Assembly: GCA_002315655.1 (NCBI GenBank)
Contig: DCHO01000033.1
Span: forward strand, 67,844-73,763
Direction: 5' to 3'
DNA: 5,920 nt
Origin: Christensenella sp. UBA1750
GTDB lineage: Bacteria; Bacillota; Clostridia; Christensenellales; UBA1750
Under the pieces are notes generated by a model. It was not told the origin of the DNA. It ran no database searches and worked only from the letters and a program-made list of their open reading frames with translations. This document shows positions 1 through 5,130 of the stretch, in pieces; position 1 is the stretch's first letter, and each line of letters begins with the position of its first letter. The position numbers and the translations under genes are program-made.

Positions 1-1777
1 TTTCCATGTATTCGGACATATCCAGCCGTACCATGGCATTTTCGTCCCCGAACAGTGCCTCGGCTAAGGCCTTGCACAGCTCGGTCTTGCCCACGCCCGT
101 GGGACCCAAGAAGATGAACGAGCCGATGGGACGTGCGCTGTCCTGCAAGCCCGCCCGTGCTCTTCGTATGGCGCGGGACACGGCAGAGACCGCCTCTGTC
201 TGCCCGATGACGCGCTTGTGCAGGGTGTCTTCCAGATGCAGCAGCTTCTGCATTTCGCTCTCCGTCAGCCGCGACACGGGAATGTGCGTCCGCTCGGAGA
301 GGATGGTTGCCACATCCTCTGCGGAAACCTCGCTTTTGTTGGAGTTTTTGCGGCTTTCCCAGTCCTTTTTCTGCCGCTCCATTTCGTTTTGCAGGGATTT
401 TTCCTCATCGCGGAGGGCGGCGGCGCGCTCAAAGTCCTGATGCGCCACGGCTTCCTCCTTTTCCCCGTTGAGCCGCGCAATGCGTTCCTCGGTGGTCTTC
501 ATGTCCGGCGGGGTCAGCGTGTTGTGGATGCGCACCCGCGCCGAGGCTTCGTCCATAAGGTCGATCGCCTTGTCCGGCCAGAAGCGGTCGGAAACGTACC
601 GCCCCGAAAGGCGGACACAGGCGGCAATGGCTTCGTCCGTGATGCGCACCTTATGATGCGCCTCGTAGCGGTCGCGCAGACCCTTCAAAATGTCAATGGT
701 CTCGCTCTCGGTGGGTTCCTCCACCTTCACGGGCTGAAAACGCCGCTCCAAGGCGGAATCCTTTTCGATGCGCTTGCGGTATTCGTCCAGCGTGGTCGCA
801 CCGATGCACTGCATTTCCCCTCTGGCCAGTGCGGGCTTTAACATATTCGCCGCGTCGATTGCGCCCTCTGCCGCGCCCGCGCCGATTAACGTGTGCAGCT
901 CGTCGATGAACAGAATGACGTCCTTTCTGTCGCGGATTTCGCGCATCACGCCTTTTAGGCGATCCTCAAACTCGCCGCGGTACTTTGCGCCCGCGATCAT
1001 GCTTCCCAAATCCAGCGAAATGAGCGTTTTGTCCAGCAGCATTTCCGGGACATTGCCCGAAACGATGTTCTGCGCCAGCCCGTCCGCCACAACGGTCTTG
1101 CCGACGCCCGGTTCGCCCACCAGCACGGGGTTGTTCTTGGTTCTGCGGGAGAGAATCTCCACGACCGCCGCCATTTCGCTTTCTCTGCCGATCACGGGGT
1201 CAAGCTCCCCGGCTTTTGCGGCGGCGGTCAAATCCCGCCCGTACTTTTGCAGCAGGGATTTGCCCTCATCGTTTTCTTCGATTACCTCCGCTTCCTCGGC
1301 GCGGGGCTGCACCTGAATGTTCAGCCCGCGCTTTTGCAGGGCGCGGGAGGTTGCCTCCATCATCTGATCGTAAAGGCTGCGCGGCGCGACGTTCAGATCC
1401 TGCAAAATGCGGTTTCCGGTGCATTCCTCGTCCAGCAGAATGCCGAACAGAAGGTGCTCCGTGCCCACAAAGTTCTGCCGCAGCCGTTTGGCCTCCTCCC
1501 GCGCCTTTTGCAGCACCCGCTTGGTGCGCGGGGTGTAGTCAAAATCCTCCGTAAAGTGAAAATCGCCGGTGCCGATCCAGTCGTTGATGCGCTCGGTGAC
1601 GGACTGCTCGTTCACCCCCAAGGTGTTGAGCAGCGGGTGCACGGAGGACTTTTCCTTGACCATTGCCAGTAAAATGTGCTCCGTGCCCACATAATTGTGA
1701 CCCATTTTGCGCGCCGCTTCCCGCGAGAGCTGCAGAACCGCCTGTGCGCCGTGGGTGAAATAATCGTTGTTGTTCAT
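1..1777 (-). CDS. clpC: ATP-dependent Clp protease ATP-binding subunit ClpC (3' end outside window)
   Basis: Hsp100 AAA+ unfoldase that feeds substrates, including arginine-phosphorylated ones, into ClpP. The ATG at 1777 opens a frame that stays open to the left edge, giving 592 visible codons of a family usually a little over 800 residues. In order: an N-terminal double Clp_N repeat (about 1-145, each half with a VGTEH motif); D1 with Walker A GEPGVGKT at 221-228, Walker B FIDEL around 290-294 and an LERRFQ arginine-finger segment; a UVR-type middle domain near 441-470 (DFERAAALRDE), which marks ClpC rather than ClpA or ClpB; and D2 Walker A GPTGVGKT at 558-565. The frame ends in the D2 motif DMSEYME. 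The start is supported by AAAGGAA 4 nt upstream. It is normally the last gene of the ctsR operon, but here a toxin-antitoxin module on the other strand separates it from mcsB. The identification is secure; how it is transcribed is not. Confidence 0.97.
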   Translation of the reverse strand, partial: MNNNDYFTHGAQAVLQLSREAARKMGHNYVGTEHILLAMVKEKSSVHPLLNTLGVNEQSVTERINDWIGTGDFHFTEDFDYTPRTKRVLQKAREEAKRLRQNFVGTEHLLFGILLDEECTGNRILQDLNVAPRSLYDQMMEATSRALQKRGLNIQVQPRAEEAEVIEENDEGKSLLQKYGRDLTAAAKAGELDPVIGRESEMAAVVEILSRRTKNNPVLVGEPGVGKTVVADGLAQNIVSGNVPEMLLDKTLISLDLGSMIAGAKYRGEFEDRLKGVMREIRDRKDVILFIDELHTLIGAGAAEGAIDAANMLKPALARGEMQCIGATTLDEYRKRIEKDSALERRFQPVKVEEPTESETIDILKGLRDRYEAHHKVRITDEAIAACVRLSGRYVSDRFWPDKAIDLMDEASARVRIHNTLTPPDMKTTEERIARLNGEKEEAVAHQDFERAAALRDEEKSLQNEMERQKKDWESRKNSNKSEVSAEDVATILSERTHIPVSRLTESEMQKLLHLEDTLHKRVIGQTEAVSAVSRAIRRARAGLQDSARPIGSFIFLGPTGVGKTELCKALAEALFGDENAMVRLDMSEYME

Positions 1778-1780
1778 AAA

Positions 1781-1789
1781 TTCCTTTCC
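1781..1789 (-). promoter_or_regulatory. Ribosome binding site of clpC
   Basis: On the minus strand this reads GGAAAGGAA, followed by TTT and the ATG at 1777. The spacing is short (about 4 nt from AGGA). It is weaker than the AAAGGAGG sites of mcsA, mcsB and ctsR. Confidence 0.7.
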
Positions 1790-1809
1790 GACATAAGTTG
1801 CCAGTATGA

Positions 1810-1838
1810 TTGACAATGTAAAGCAAAATAACTATAAT
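1810..1838 (+). promoter_or_regulatory. Perfect-consensus SigA promoter of the toxin-antitoxin module
   Basis: TTGACA at 1810-1815 and TATAAT at 1833-1838 are separated by exactly 17 bp, so both hexamers and the spacing match the consensus fully. Transcription should start near 1845, directly before the AAGGAG at 1846-1851, leaving a leader of only about 15 nt. It points away from clpC. I see no clear palindromic operator in or next to it, although autorepression by the antitoxin-toxin complex is the rule in this family. Confidence 0.9.
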
Positions 1839-1845
1839 AAGGATA

Positions 1846-1851
1846 AAGGAG
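1846..1851 (+). promoter_or_regulatory. Ribosome binding site that fixes the antitoxin start
   Basis: AAGGAG ends 8 nt before the ATG at 1860, an optimal distance. The alternative upstream ATG at 1806 lies before the promoter's -35 box and so would not be on the transcript. This settles the start at 1860. Confidence 0.9.
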
Positions 1852-1859
1852 ATGATGTT

Positions 1860-2132
1860 ATGTCCACTGTACCGACCCAGATTCGCATTGACGCGGAGGT
1901 CAAAAAAGAAGCTAACGAATTGTTTGCCAATCTCGGCTTGGATATGTCCAGTGCCGTGAATCTGTTCCTGCACCAGTGTGTCCTTCGCGGCGGTCTGCCC
2001 TTTTCTGTGGAAATGCCCAAATTCCGAAGGGAAACGCTGGAAGCCATGGAGGAAGCCAAACGGATTGCCCGTGACCCTGACACGCCGGGCTATTCCGATA
2101 TGGAAAGCCTTCTTGCAGCTTTGAACGATTAG
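1860..2132 (+). CDS. RelB/DinJ family type II antitoxin
   Basis: A 90-residue protein, the normal size for the RelB/DinJ family. The N-terminal part (about 5-45) looks like a ribbon-helix-helix DNA-binding domain: the strand TQIRIDAEV, then helices with KKEANELFANLGL and MSSAVNLFLHQCV, followed by the family-typical RGGLPF at 43-48. The charged C-terminal half (about 50-90), rich in E, K and R, is the kind of segment that wraps the toxin and is cut by ATP-dependent proteases. The stop TAG directly abuts the GTG of the toxin gene. By family knowledge it should neutralise the toxin and, with it, repress the promoter at 1810-1838. It lies opposite in strand to the flanking clpC and mcsB, in visibly AT-richer DNA, which suggests acquisition. 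No gene symbol is given because the exact subfamily cannot be fixed here. Confidence 0.9.
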   Translation: MSTVPTQIRIDAEVKKEANELFANLGLDMSSAVNLFLHQCVLRGGLPFSVEMPKFRRETLEAMEEAKRIARDPDTPGYSDMESLLAALND

Positions 2133-2411
2133 GTGTATATTGTTAAATTTACCACGGCTTTCAAAAAGAGATATAAACTCATCGGGAAACGTGGTTTCGA
2201 CTTATCTTTGCTGAATGCTGTAATCGAGATTCTACGTCAGGGCAAAACACTCGATGCCAAATACCACGACCACAGCTTAAGCGGGAATTATGCAGGGTTC
2301 CGCGAATGTCACATCAAGCCGGATTGGCTGCTCATATACAAGATTGAACAGGATATTCTTGTGCTTACCATGGTTGACACAGGAACGCATTCCGAACTGT
2401 TTGGTCGATAG
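2133..2411 (+). CDS. YafQ-like RelE-superfamily mRNA interferase toxin
   Basis: A 92-residue toxin starting at GTG directly after the antitoxin TAG (zero gap). No Shine-Dalgarno stands at a useful distance, so translation probably depends on coupling to the antitoxin. The C-terminal half carries the YafQ signature: YHDHSLSG (H45, H47), GFREC followed by H60, PDWLLIYK (D64, W65) and TGTHSELF (H86, F90). In E. coli YafQ the matching H50, H63, D67 and H87 are active-site residues and the protein cleaves ribosome-bound mRNA. The residue before TGTH, R83 in YafQ, is D82 here, so activity may be altered or reached by another residue. The N-terminal part is basic (KKRYKLIGKR), which fits RNA or ribosome contact. 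Family membership is firm; toxicity is inferred. Confidence 0.9.
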   Translation: MYIVKFTTAFKKRYKLIGKRGFDLSLLNAVIEILRQGKTLDAKYHDHSLSGNYAGFRECHIKPDWLLIYKIEQDILVLTMVDTGTHSELFGR

Positions 2412-2416
2412 TCTGC

Positions 2417-2452
2417 ATCAGCTGGTTACAAATCGTAACCAACTGATTTTTT
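2417..2452 (+). terminator. Rho-independent terminator of the toxin-antitoxin module
   Basis: The inverted repeat 2417-2429 / 2435-2447 (core CAGCTGGTTAC and GTAACCAACTG, one mismatch, 5-nt loop) is followed by a run of six T ending at 2452. It begins 6 nt after the toxin stop. The T-run overlaps the mcsB stop codon (2451-2453, minus strand). In the minus direction the hairpin has no U-tract after it, so it should not stop mcsB transcripts by the same mechanism. Confidence 0.85.
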
Positions 2453-3425
2453 ACTGGATCGCCTTGCGGGTCATTTCCGCCCGCAGCTCGTCCTGCTCCC
2501 GGGGCGACAGCTCATGCCCGGCTGCACGTTCTAAATTCGCGGGAGACACGGCGTTTTGCAGCTTAACCAGCGCATCCAGCGTCACGGGAATCATCCCTAA
2601 ATCCGAGGCCAGCCTTGCCAGCGACAGACGGGTCATAAATTCCCGCATGGAAAGCAGATAAGCATTGCGCATCAGCCCGAAGGAGCGCATGAGCTTGTCC
2701 TCCAGCTTCACGCGATCCTGCTCCAGCAGCGCCTGTCGCGCCGCTTTTTCCTGCGCGGCCATGTTTTCCGCGGTGTCGGTGAGCAATTTCAGGATTTCCG
2801 ACTCCGTGCGCCCCAAGGTCACCTGATTGGTTAATTGGTAAATGTGACCGGAGGCCTCGCTGCCCTCGCCGTACAGCCCGCGCACCGTCAGCCCCACCTG
2901 CGACACGGTGGAAATCACCTTGCCGATCTGGGAGAGCATATTCAGCCCCACCAGATGCAAAAGCACCGAAGCCCGCATTCCCGTGCCCGTGTTGGTGGGA
3001 CAGGCGGTCAGATACCCCCAATCGGGGTCAAAGGCGAAGGGCTCGTATTTCTCGATGGTGCGGTCGCACTTGTCCGCGATTTTGTAGGCGTCATACAGGT
3101 GCAGTCCCGGCAGCATCGCCTGAATCCGCAGCTGATCCTCCTCGCCGATCATCACGGACAGCGTTTTGCTGTCGTTGAGCAGCACCGCGCTGCCGTCCTT
3201 TTCGGTCAGCTCCTTGGAGATGAGCCGGCTTTCCGTGAGCACGCCCTTTGCGTTTTTGCTCAAAGTGTCCATGCGAATCAGCGTGTGCTGCTCCCCGATC
3301 AGCGCGTTTTCCGTCTTTTCGATGAGTTGCTGCTGCTGTGCCCCGCTCATTTTCTCCGGGAAGGGCAGGGAGGCAAAATTCCGCGCCAGCCGCACGCGGG
3401 AGGATAAGGTGATGGCGTCAATCAT
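2451..3425 (-). CDS. mcsB: Protein arginine kinase McsB
   Basis: Phosphagen-kinase-fold enzyme that phosphorylates protein arginines and so marks proteins, including CtsR, for ClpCP. The 324 residues carry the ATP-site motif SSRVRLARN (8-16), an EEDQLRIQ loop (95-102, normally NEEDHIRIQ), GYLTACPTNTGTGMRAS with C142 matching the active-site cysteine, and RGLYGEGSEASG plus NQVTLG (182-205). It is about 40 residues shorter than the 363-residue B. subtilis enzyme: about 19 are missing before SSR, and the tail stops soon after LSPREQDELRAEMTR. The N-terminal shortness is real, since no start codon occurs in frame before a stop at 3456-3458, and AAAGGAGG (3435-3442) sits 9 nt before this ATG. The gene overlaps mcsA by 8 nt. 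The pArg-binding RDxxRA motif reads QDELRA (311-316). Confidence 0.96.
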   Translation of the reverse strand: MIDAITLSSRVRLARNFASLPFPEKMSGAQQQQLIEKTENALIGEQHTLIRMDTLSKNAKGVLTESRLISKELTEKDGSAVLLNDSKTLSVMIGEEDQLRIQAMLPGLHLYDAYKIADKCDRTIEKYEPFAFDPDWGYLTACPTNTGTGMRASVLLHLVGLNMLSQIGKVISTVSQVGLTVRGLYGEGSEASGHIYQLTNQVTLGRTESEILKLLTDTAENMAAQEKAARQALLEQDRVKLEDKLMRSFGLMRNAYLLSMREFMTRLSLARLASDLGMIPVTLDALVKLQNAVSPANLERAAGHELSPREQDELRAEMTRKAIQ

Positions 3426-3969
3426 CGCTCTGCGCCTCCTTTGCTTCCGGCACGCTTATTGCTTTGCGCTGCTCGATTTCCGCTTCCAGTTCGCGCACCT
3501 TGTCACGGAAAAATGCCGCCCGTTCAAATTCTTCGCTTTTGACACATTCTTCCATCCGCCGCCGCATTTCCTGCAGCTCCCGCTGGGCGCGAAGCTCGTT
3601 TTCCAACGCTTCCGGGACCTTCCCGACGTGGTGCGTGTGCCCGTGGACGGATTTTAATGTGTTTTTGAGCTGCTCGCCGAAGGCTTCGTAGCACTTCGCG
3701 CAGCCCAAACGCCCGGTCTTGCGAAACTCCTCATAGGTCATGCCGCAGGAGGCACAGGTCAATTCGATTTTATCCTCCTGAGGCTTGGGTGCGCCGCCGG
3801 AGAGCAACTGGGAGAGCAGTTCCCCCACGTTGACGTTGAGTCCGCCCAATATCTTGGCGTTGCGCTTCTGCCAGCACTCCTGACACAGATTTTCGCCCTT
3901 TTTGGTGTCCCCGAACACGGTGACGATATGGATGGTGGCGGGATTTTTCCCGCATTCACTGCATAGCAT
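3418..3969 (-). CDS. mcsA: Zinc-finger and UVR-domain protein McsA, activator of McsB
   Basis: Adaptor that binds zinc and stimulates the arginine kinase McsB; it also affects CtsR stability. The 183 residues match the usual length (about 185). Four CxxC pairs are visible: C3/C6, C29/C32, C72/C75 and C90/C93. A histidine-rich patch HGHTHH lies at 109-114, and a UVR motif near 125-162 centres on FERAAFFRDKVRELE. The same UVR type recurs in the ClpC middle domain, fitting a shared interaction system. The start at 3969 is chosen because the protein then begins MLCSEC as in homologues and AAAGGAGG (3979-3986 region) precedes it by 9 nt; the frame extends further upstream to 4152 but that stretch reads ctsR in another frame. 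It overlaps ctsR by 14 nt and mcsB by 8 nt, which suggests translational coupling. Confidence 0.95.
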   Translation of the reverse strand: MLCSECGKNPATIHIVTVFGDTKKGENLCQECWQKRNAKILGGLNVNVGELLSQLLSGGAPKPQEDKIELTCASCGMTYEEFRKTGRLGCAKCYEAFGEQLKNTLKSVHGHTHHVGKVPEALENELRAQRELQEMRRRMEECVKSEEFERAAFFRDKVRELEAEIEQRKAISVPEAKEAQSDD

Positions 3970-4426
3970 TTTCTTCGGCCTCCTTTGCCGCACAGATGAG
4001 CATTCTGGAAAGCAGCCGTGCCCGCAAAAGGCCGGCGGCCTCGTTGTTTCCGATGCAGTCCTCCGCAATGGCGGCAAGCATGAGCTTTGCCTGACAGAGG
4101 GACAGCAGCTTGTTTTCATATAAGGTATGCAAAAGCACATTGGCTTTTGCAAAGGACAGGGAACCGCCTACGCTCTGCGCTGCGTCAAGCAGGGCGCTTT
4201 CGCGGCTCACATTGACCTTCACGATACGCACAAACCCGTTGCCGCCCCGCCGGGACTCCACAAAATAGCCCCGCTGCGGCGAAAAGCGCGTAGAGAGCAC
4301 ATAATTGATCTGCGAGGGCGAGCAGGCAAACCGCCCGGCTAAAAGATTGCGCTGCAATTCAACCTGCCCTGTGGTGACGAACATCGACAGGATAAATTCC
4401 TCAATGTCGTCCGATAAACGCGCCAT
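3956..4426 (-). CDS. ctsR: Transcriptional repressor CtsR of class III heat-shock genes
   Basis: Dimeric winged-helix repressor of the clp genes; it loses DNA binding on heating and is removed through McsB and ClpCP. The 156 residues have the usual length and order: N-terminal helix MARLSDDIEEFILSM, recognition segment CSPSQINYVLSTRFSPQRGYFVESRRGG (split here as CSPSQINYV at 35-43 and RGYFVESRRGG at 52-62), then the C-terminal helical domain with FAKANVLL and AAIAEDCIGN. The tetraglycine wing reads GGNG (61-64) with F65 in place of the usual Y. R60 matches the arginine phosphorylated by McsB in Geobacillus CtsR (R62). The start at 4426 is set by AAAAGGAGG 7 nt upstream; the frame continues to 4645 but would cross the promoter. 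First gene of the operon, with a CtsR-type box just upstream, so autoregulation is likely. Confidence 0.95.
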   Translation of the reverse strand: MARLSDDIEEFILSMFVTTGQVELQRNLLAGRFACSPSQINYVLSTRFSPQRGYFVESRRGGNGFVRIVKVNVSRESALLDAAQSVGGSLSFAKANVLLHTLYENKLLSLCQAKLMLAAIAEDCIGNNEAAGLLRARLLSRMLICAAKEAEENAMQ

Positions 4427-4453
4427 GTCCGTCCCTCCTTTTCGGTCTTTCGT

Positions 4454-4474
4454 TTCTGACCTTTCTTTGACCTT
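4454..4474 (-). promoter_or_regulatory. CtsR operator (heptad direct repeat)
   Basis: On the minus strand this holds GGTCAAA-GAAA-GGTCAGA. The published CtsR box is RGTCAAA-NAN-RGTCAAA, with a 3-nt spacer. Here the second heptad has one mismatch and the spacer is 4 nt, so the repeat period is 11 instead of 10. It lies directly downstream of the predicted start of transcription (about 4475), where bound CtsR would block RNA polymerase. Confidence 0.8.
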
Positions 4475-4481
4475 CATCCTG

Positions 4482-4509
4482 ATTATAGCACACGGGAAGA
4501 AAAAATCAA
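4482..4509 (-). promoter_or_regulatory. SigA promoter of the ctsR operon, with extended -10
   Basis: On the minus strand: TTGATT (4509-4504), a 16-bp spacer, then TGC-TATAAT (-10 at 4487-4482, with the TGn extension). Predicted start near 4475, giving a leader of about 49 nt. The -35 lies inside the T-rich tail of the hairpin at 4510-4531. Confidence 0.82.
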
Positions 4510-4531
4510 GCCCCACGGTTGCGCGTGGGGC
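4510..4531. terminator. Hairpin between the divergent ctsR and ybaK promoters
   Basis: GCCCCACG at 4510-4517 pairs perfectly with CGTGGGGC at 4524-4531 (8 bp, 6-nt loop). In the minus direction it is followed by TTGATTTTTT, so it could act as a Rho-independent terminator for antisense transcripts arriving from ybaK. In the plus direction no T-run follows. It may equally be a DNA or RNA structural element; the terminator call is the less certain part. Confidence 0.55.
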
Positions 4532-4547
4532 AAAATGGCAATATAAT
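4519..4547 (+). promoter_or_regulatory. Probable SigA promoter of ybaK
   Basis: A perfect TATAAT at 4542-4547 lies 17 bp after a weak -35, TTGCGC (4519-4524), which falls in the loop and second arm of the hairpin at 4510-4531. Predicted start near 4554, leaving a leader of about 24 nt. The -35 is only 9 nt from the ctsR -35 on the other strand, so the two promoters are back to back. Confidence 0.6.
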
Positions 4548-4570
4548 GATGGAAAGAAAAAGGAGTTGTG

Positions 4571-4588
4571 ATGAAAAATGGCTGCTGA
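4571..4588 (+). other. Five-codon mini-ORF overlapping the ybaK start
   Basis: ATG at 4571 opens the reading MKNGC-stop, out of frame with ybaK and ending inside its fourth codon. AGGAG (4561-4565) is 5 nt from this ATG but 12 nt from the ybaK ATG at 4578, so ribosomes may prefer or at least sample it. Whether it is translated cannot be told from sequence. Confidence 0.3.
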
Positions 4589-5063
4589 AAAGGAAACCGT
4601 GACCAACGCCATGCGGCTGCTGACGGCTGCGGGTATAGAATACACCGCAAAGGAATATAAGGTGGACGAAAGCGACCTATCCGGCGTTCATGCGGCGCAG
4701 ATGCTGGGGCTTGACCCGGAAACGGTGTTCAAAACGCTGGTGCTGCGGGGCGAAAAGAAGGGACTCATGGTCTGCGTGCTGCCGGTGGAGCTCAATGTGA
4801 GCCTTAAAAAGCTGGCCAAGGCCGCCGGGGACAAAAAGGTGGAAATGATTGCCATGAAGGAGCTGCTGCCGCTGACGGGCTACATTCGCGGCGGGTGCAG
4901 CCCCATCGGGATGAAGAAGAAATTTCCCACCTACATCGACGAAACCGCCCTGCTCTGCGACACGATTTCGGTCTCCGCCGGTCAGCGCGGTGTGCAGATC
5001 CTTTTATCCCCCGACGATCTGATCGCCTATGTGGAGGGCATTGTTGGGGATTATTCGGAATAA
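4578..5063 (+). CDS. ybaK: Cys-tRNA(Pro)/Cys-tRNA(Cys) deacylase, YbaK/EbsC family
   Basis: Free-standing editing-domain protein of the YbaK/ProXp superfamily. Characterised members hydrolyse Cys-tRNA(Pro) formed in error by prolyl-tRNA synthetase, acting in the cytosol. The 161 residues match the usual size (about 155-160). Visible family marks are the FKTLV motif at 51-55, whose K52 matches the essential lysine of Haemophilus YbaK (K46), the LPVELNVSLKKLAKA segment (68-82), and GYIRGGCSPIGMKKK at 101-115. The start at 4578 is the only one possible in this frame, because TGA stands in frame at 4572-4574. Its ribosome site is oddly far (12 nt), with a competing ATG at 4571. It is divergent from ctsR and probably monocistronic, since repeats, a terminator-like structure and a promoter separate it from ppdK. 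The substrate is inferred from family. Confidence 0.93.
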   Translation: MAAEKETVTNAMRLLTAAGIEYTAKEYKVDESDLSGVHAAQMLGLDPETVFKTLVLRGEKKGLMVCVLPVELNVSLKKLAKAAGDKKVEMIAMKELLPLTGYIRGGCSPIGMKKKFPTYIDETALLCDTISVSAGQRGVQILLSPDDLIAYVEGIVGDYSE

Positions 5064-5070
5064 ATGAAAC

Positions 5071-5091
5071 GGGGAGGGGAGACCCCTCCCC
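5071..5091. repeat. GC-rich palindrome with 9-bp stem downstream of ybaK
   Basis: GGGGAGGGG (5071-5079) and CCCCTCCCC (5083-5091) pair perfectly around the loop AGA, 7 nt after the ybaK stop. No T-run follows, so it is a poor intrinsic terminator by itself; it may protect the 3' end of the mRNA or be a copy of a dispersed palindromic repeat. The following CCCTACGGA recurs at 5383-5391 in the ppdK leader. Confidence 0.7.
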
Positions 5092-5130
5092 TACGGACAG
5101 CCGGGAGACAGGAGTATATACGGACGGATG

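Noticed and set aside
218..1316. Long plus-strand open frames (218-841, 768-1316) opposite clpC
   Set aside because: They lie fully within the well-conserved clpC frame on the other strand; GC-rich coding DNA often leaves such frames open, and their translations show no family motif.
1806..1859. Antitoxin start at ATG 1806 (18 extra residues)
   Set aside because: This ATG lies before the -35 box, has no ribosome site, and the added residues are unlike the family N-terminus.
2417..2447. Terminator of the heat-shock operon after mcsB in the minus direction
   Set aside because: The hairpin starts 3 nt after the mcsB stop, but no U-tract follows on the minus strand.
1801..2457. CCAGTA (1801-1806) and TACTGG (2452-2457) as inverted ends of a mobile TA element
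   Set aside because: Only 6 bp match, one copy is the end of mcsB coding, and no target duplication is visible; chance is sufficient.
3970..4152. N-terminal extension of McsA from 4152
   Set aside because: It overlaps the ctsR coding sequence, and MLCSEC with AAAGGAGG at 3969 matches homologues.
4427..4645. N-terminal extension of CtsR from 4645
   Set aside because: It would run through the ctsR promoter and operator and into ybaK; the ribosome site before 4426 is strong.
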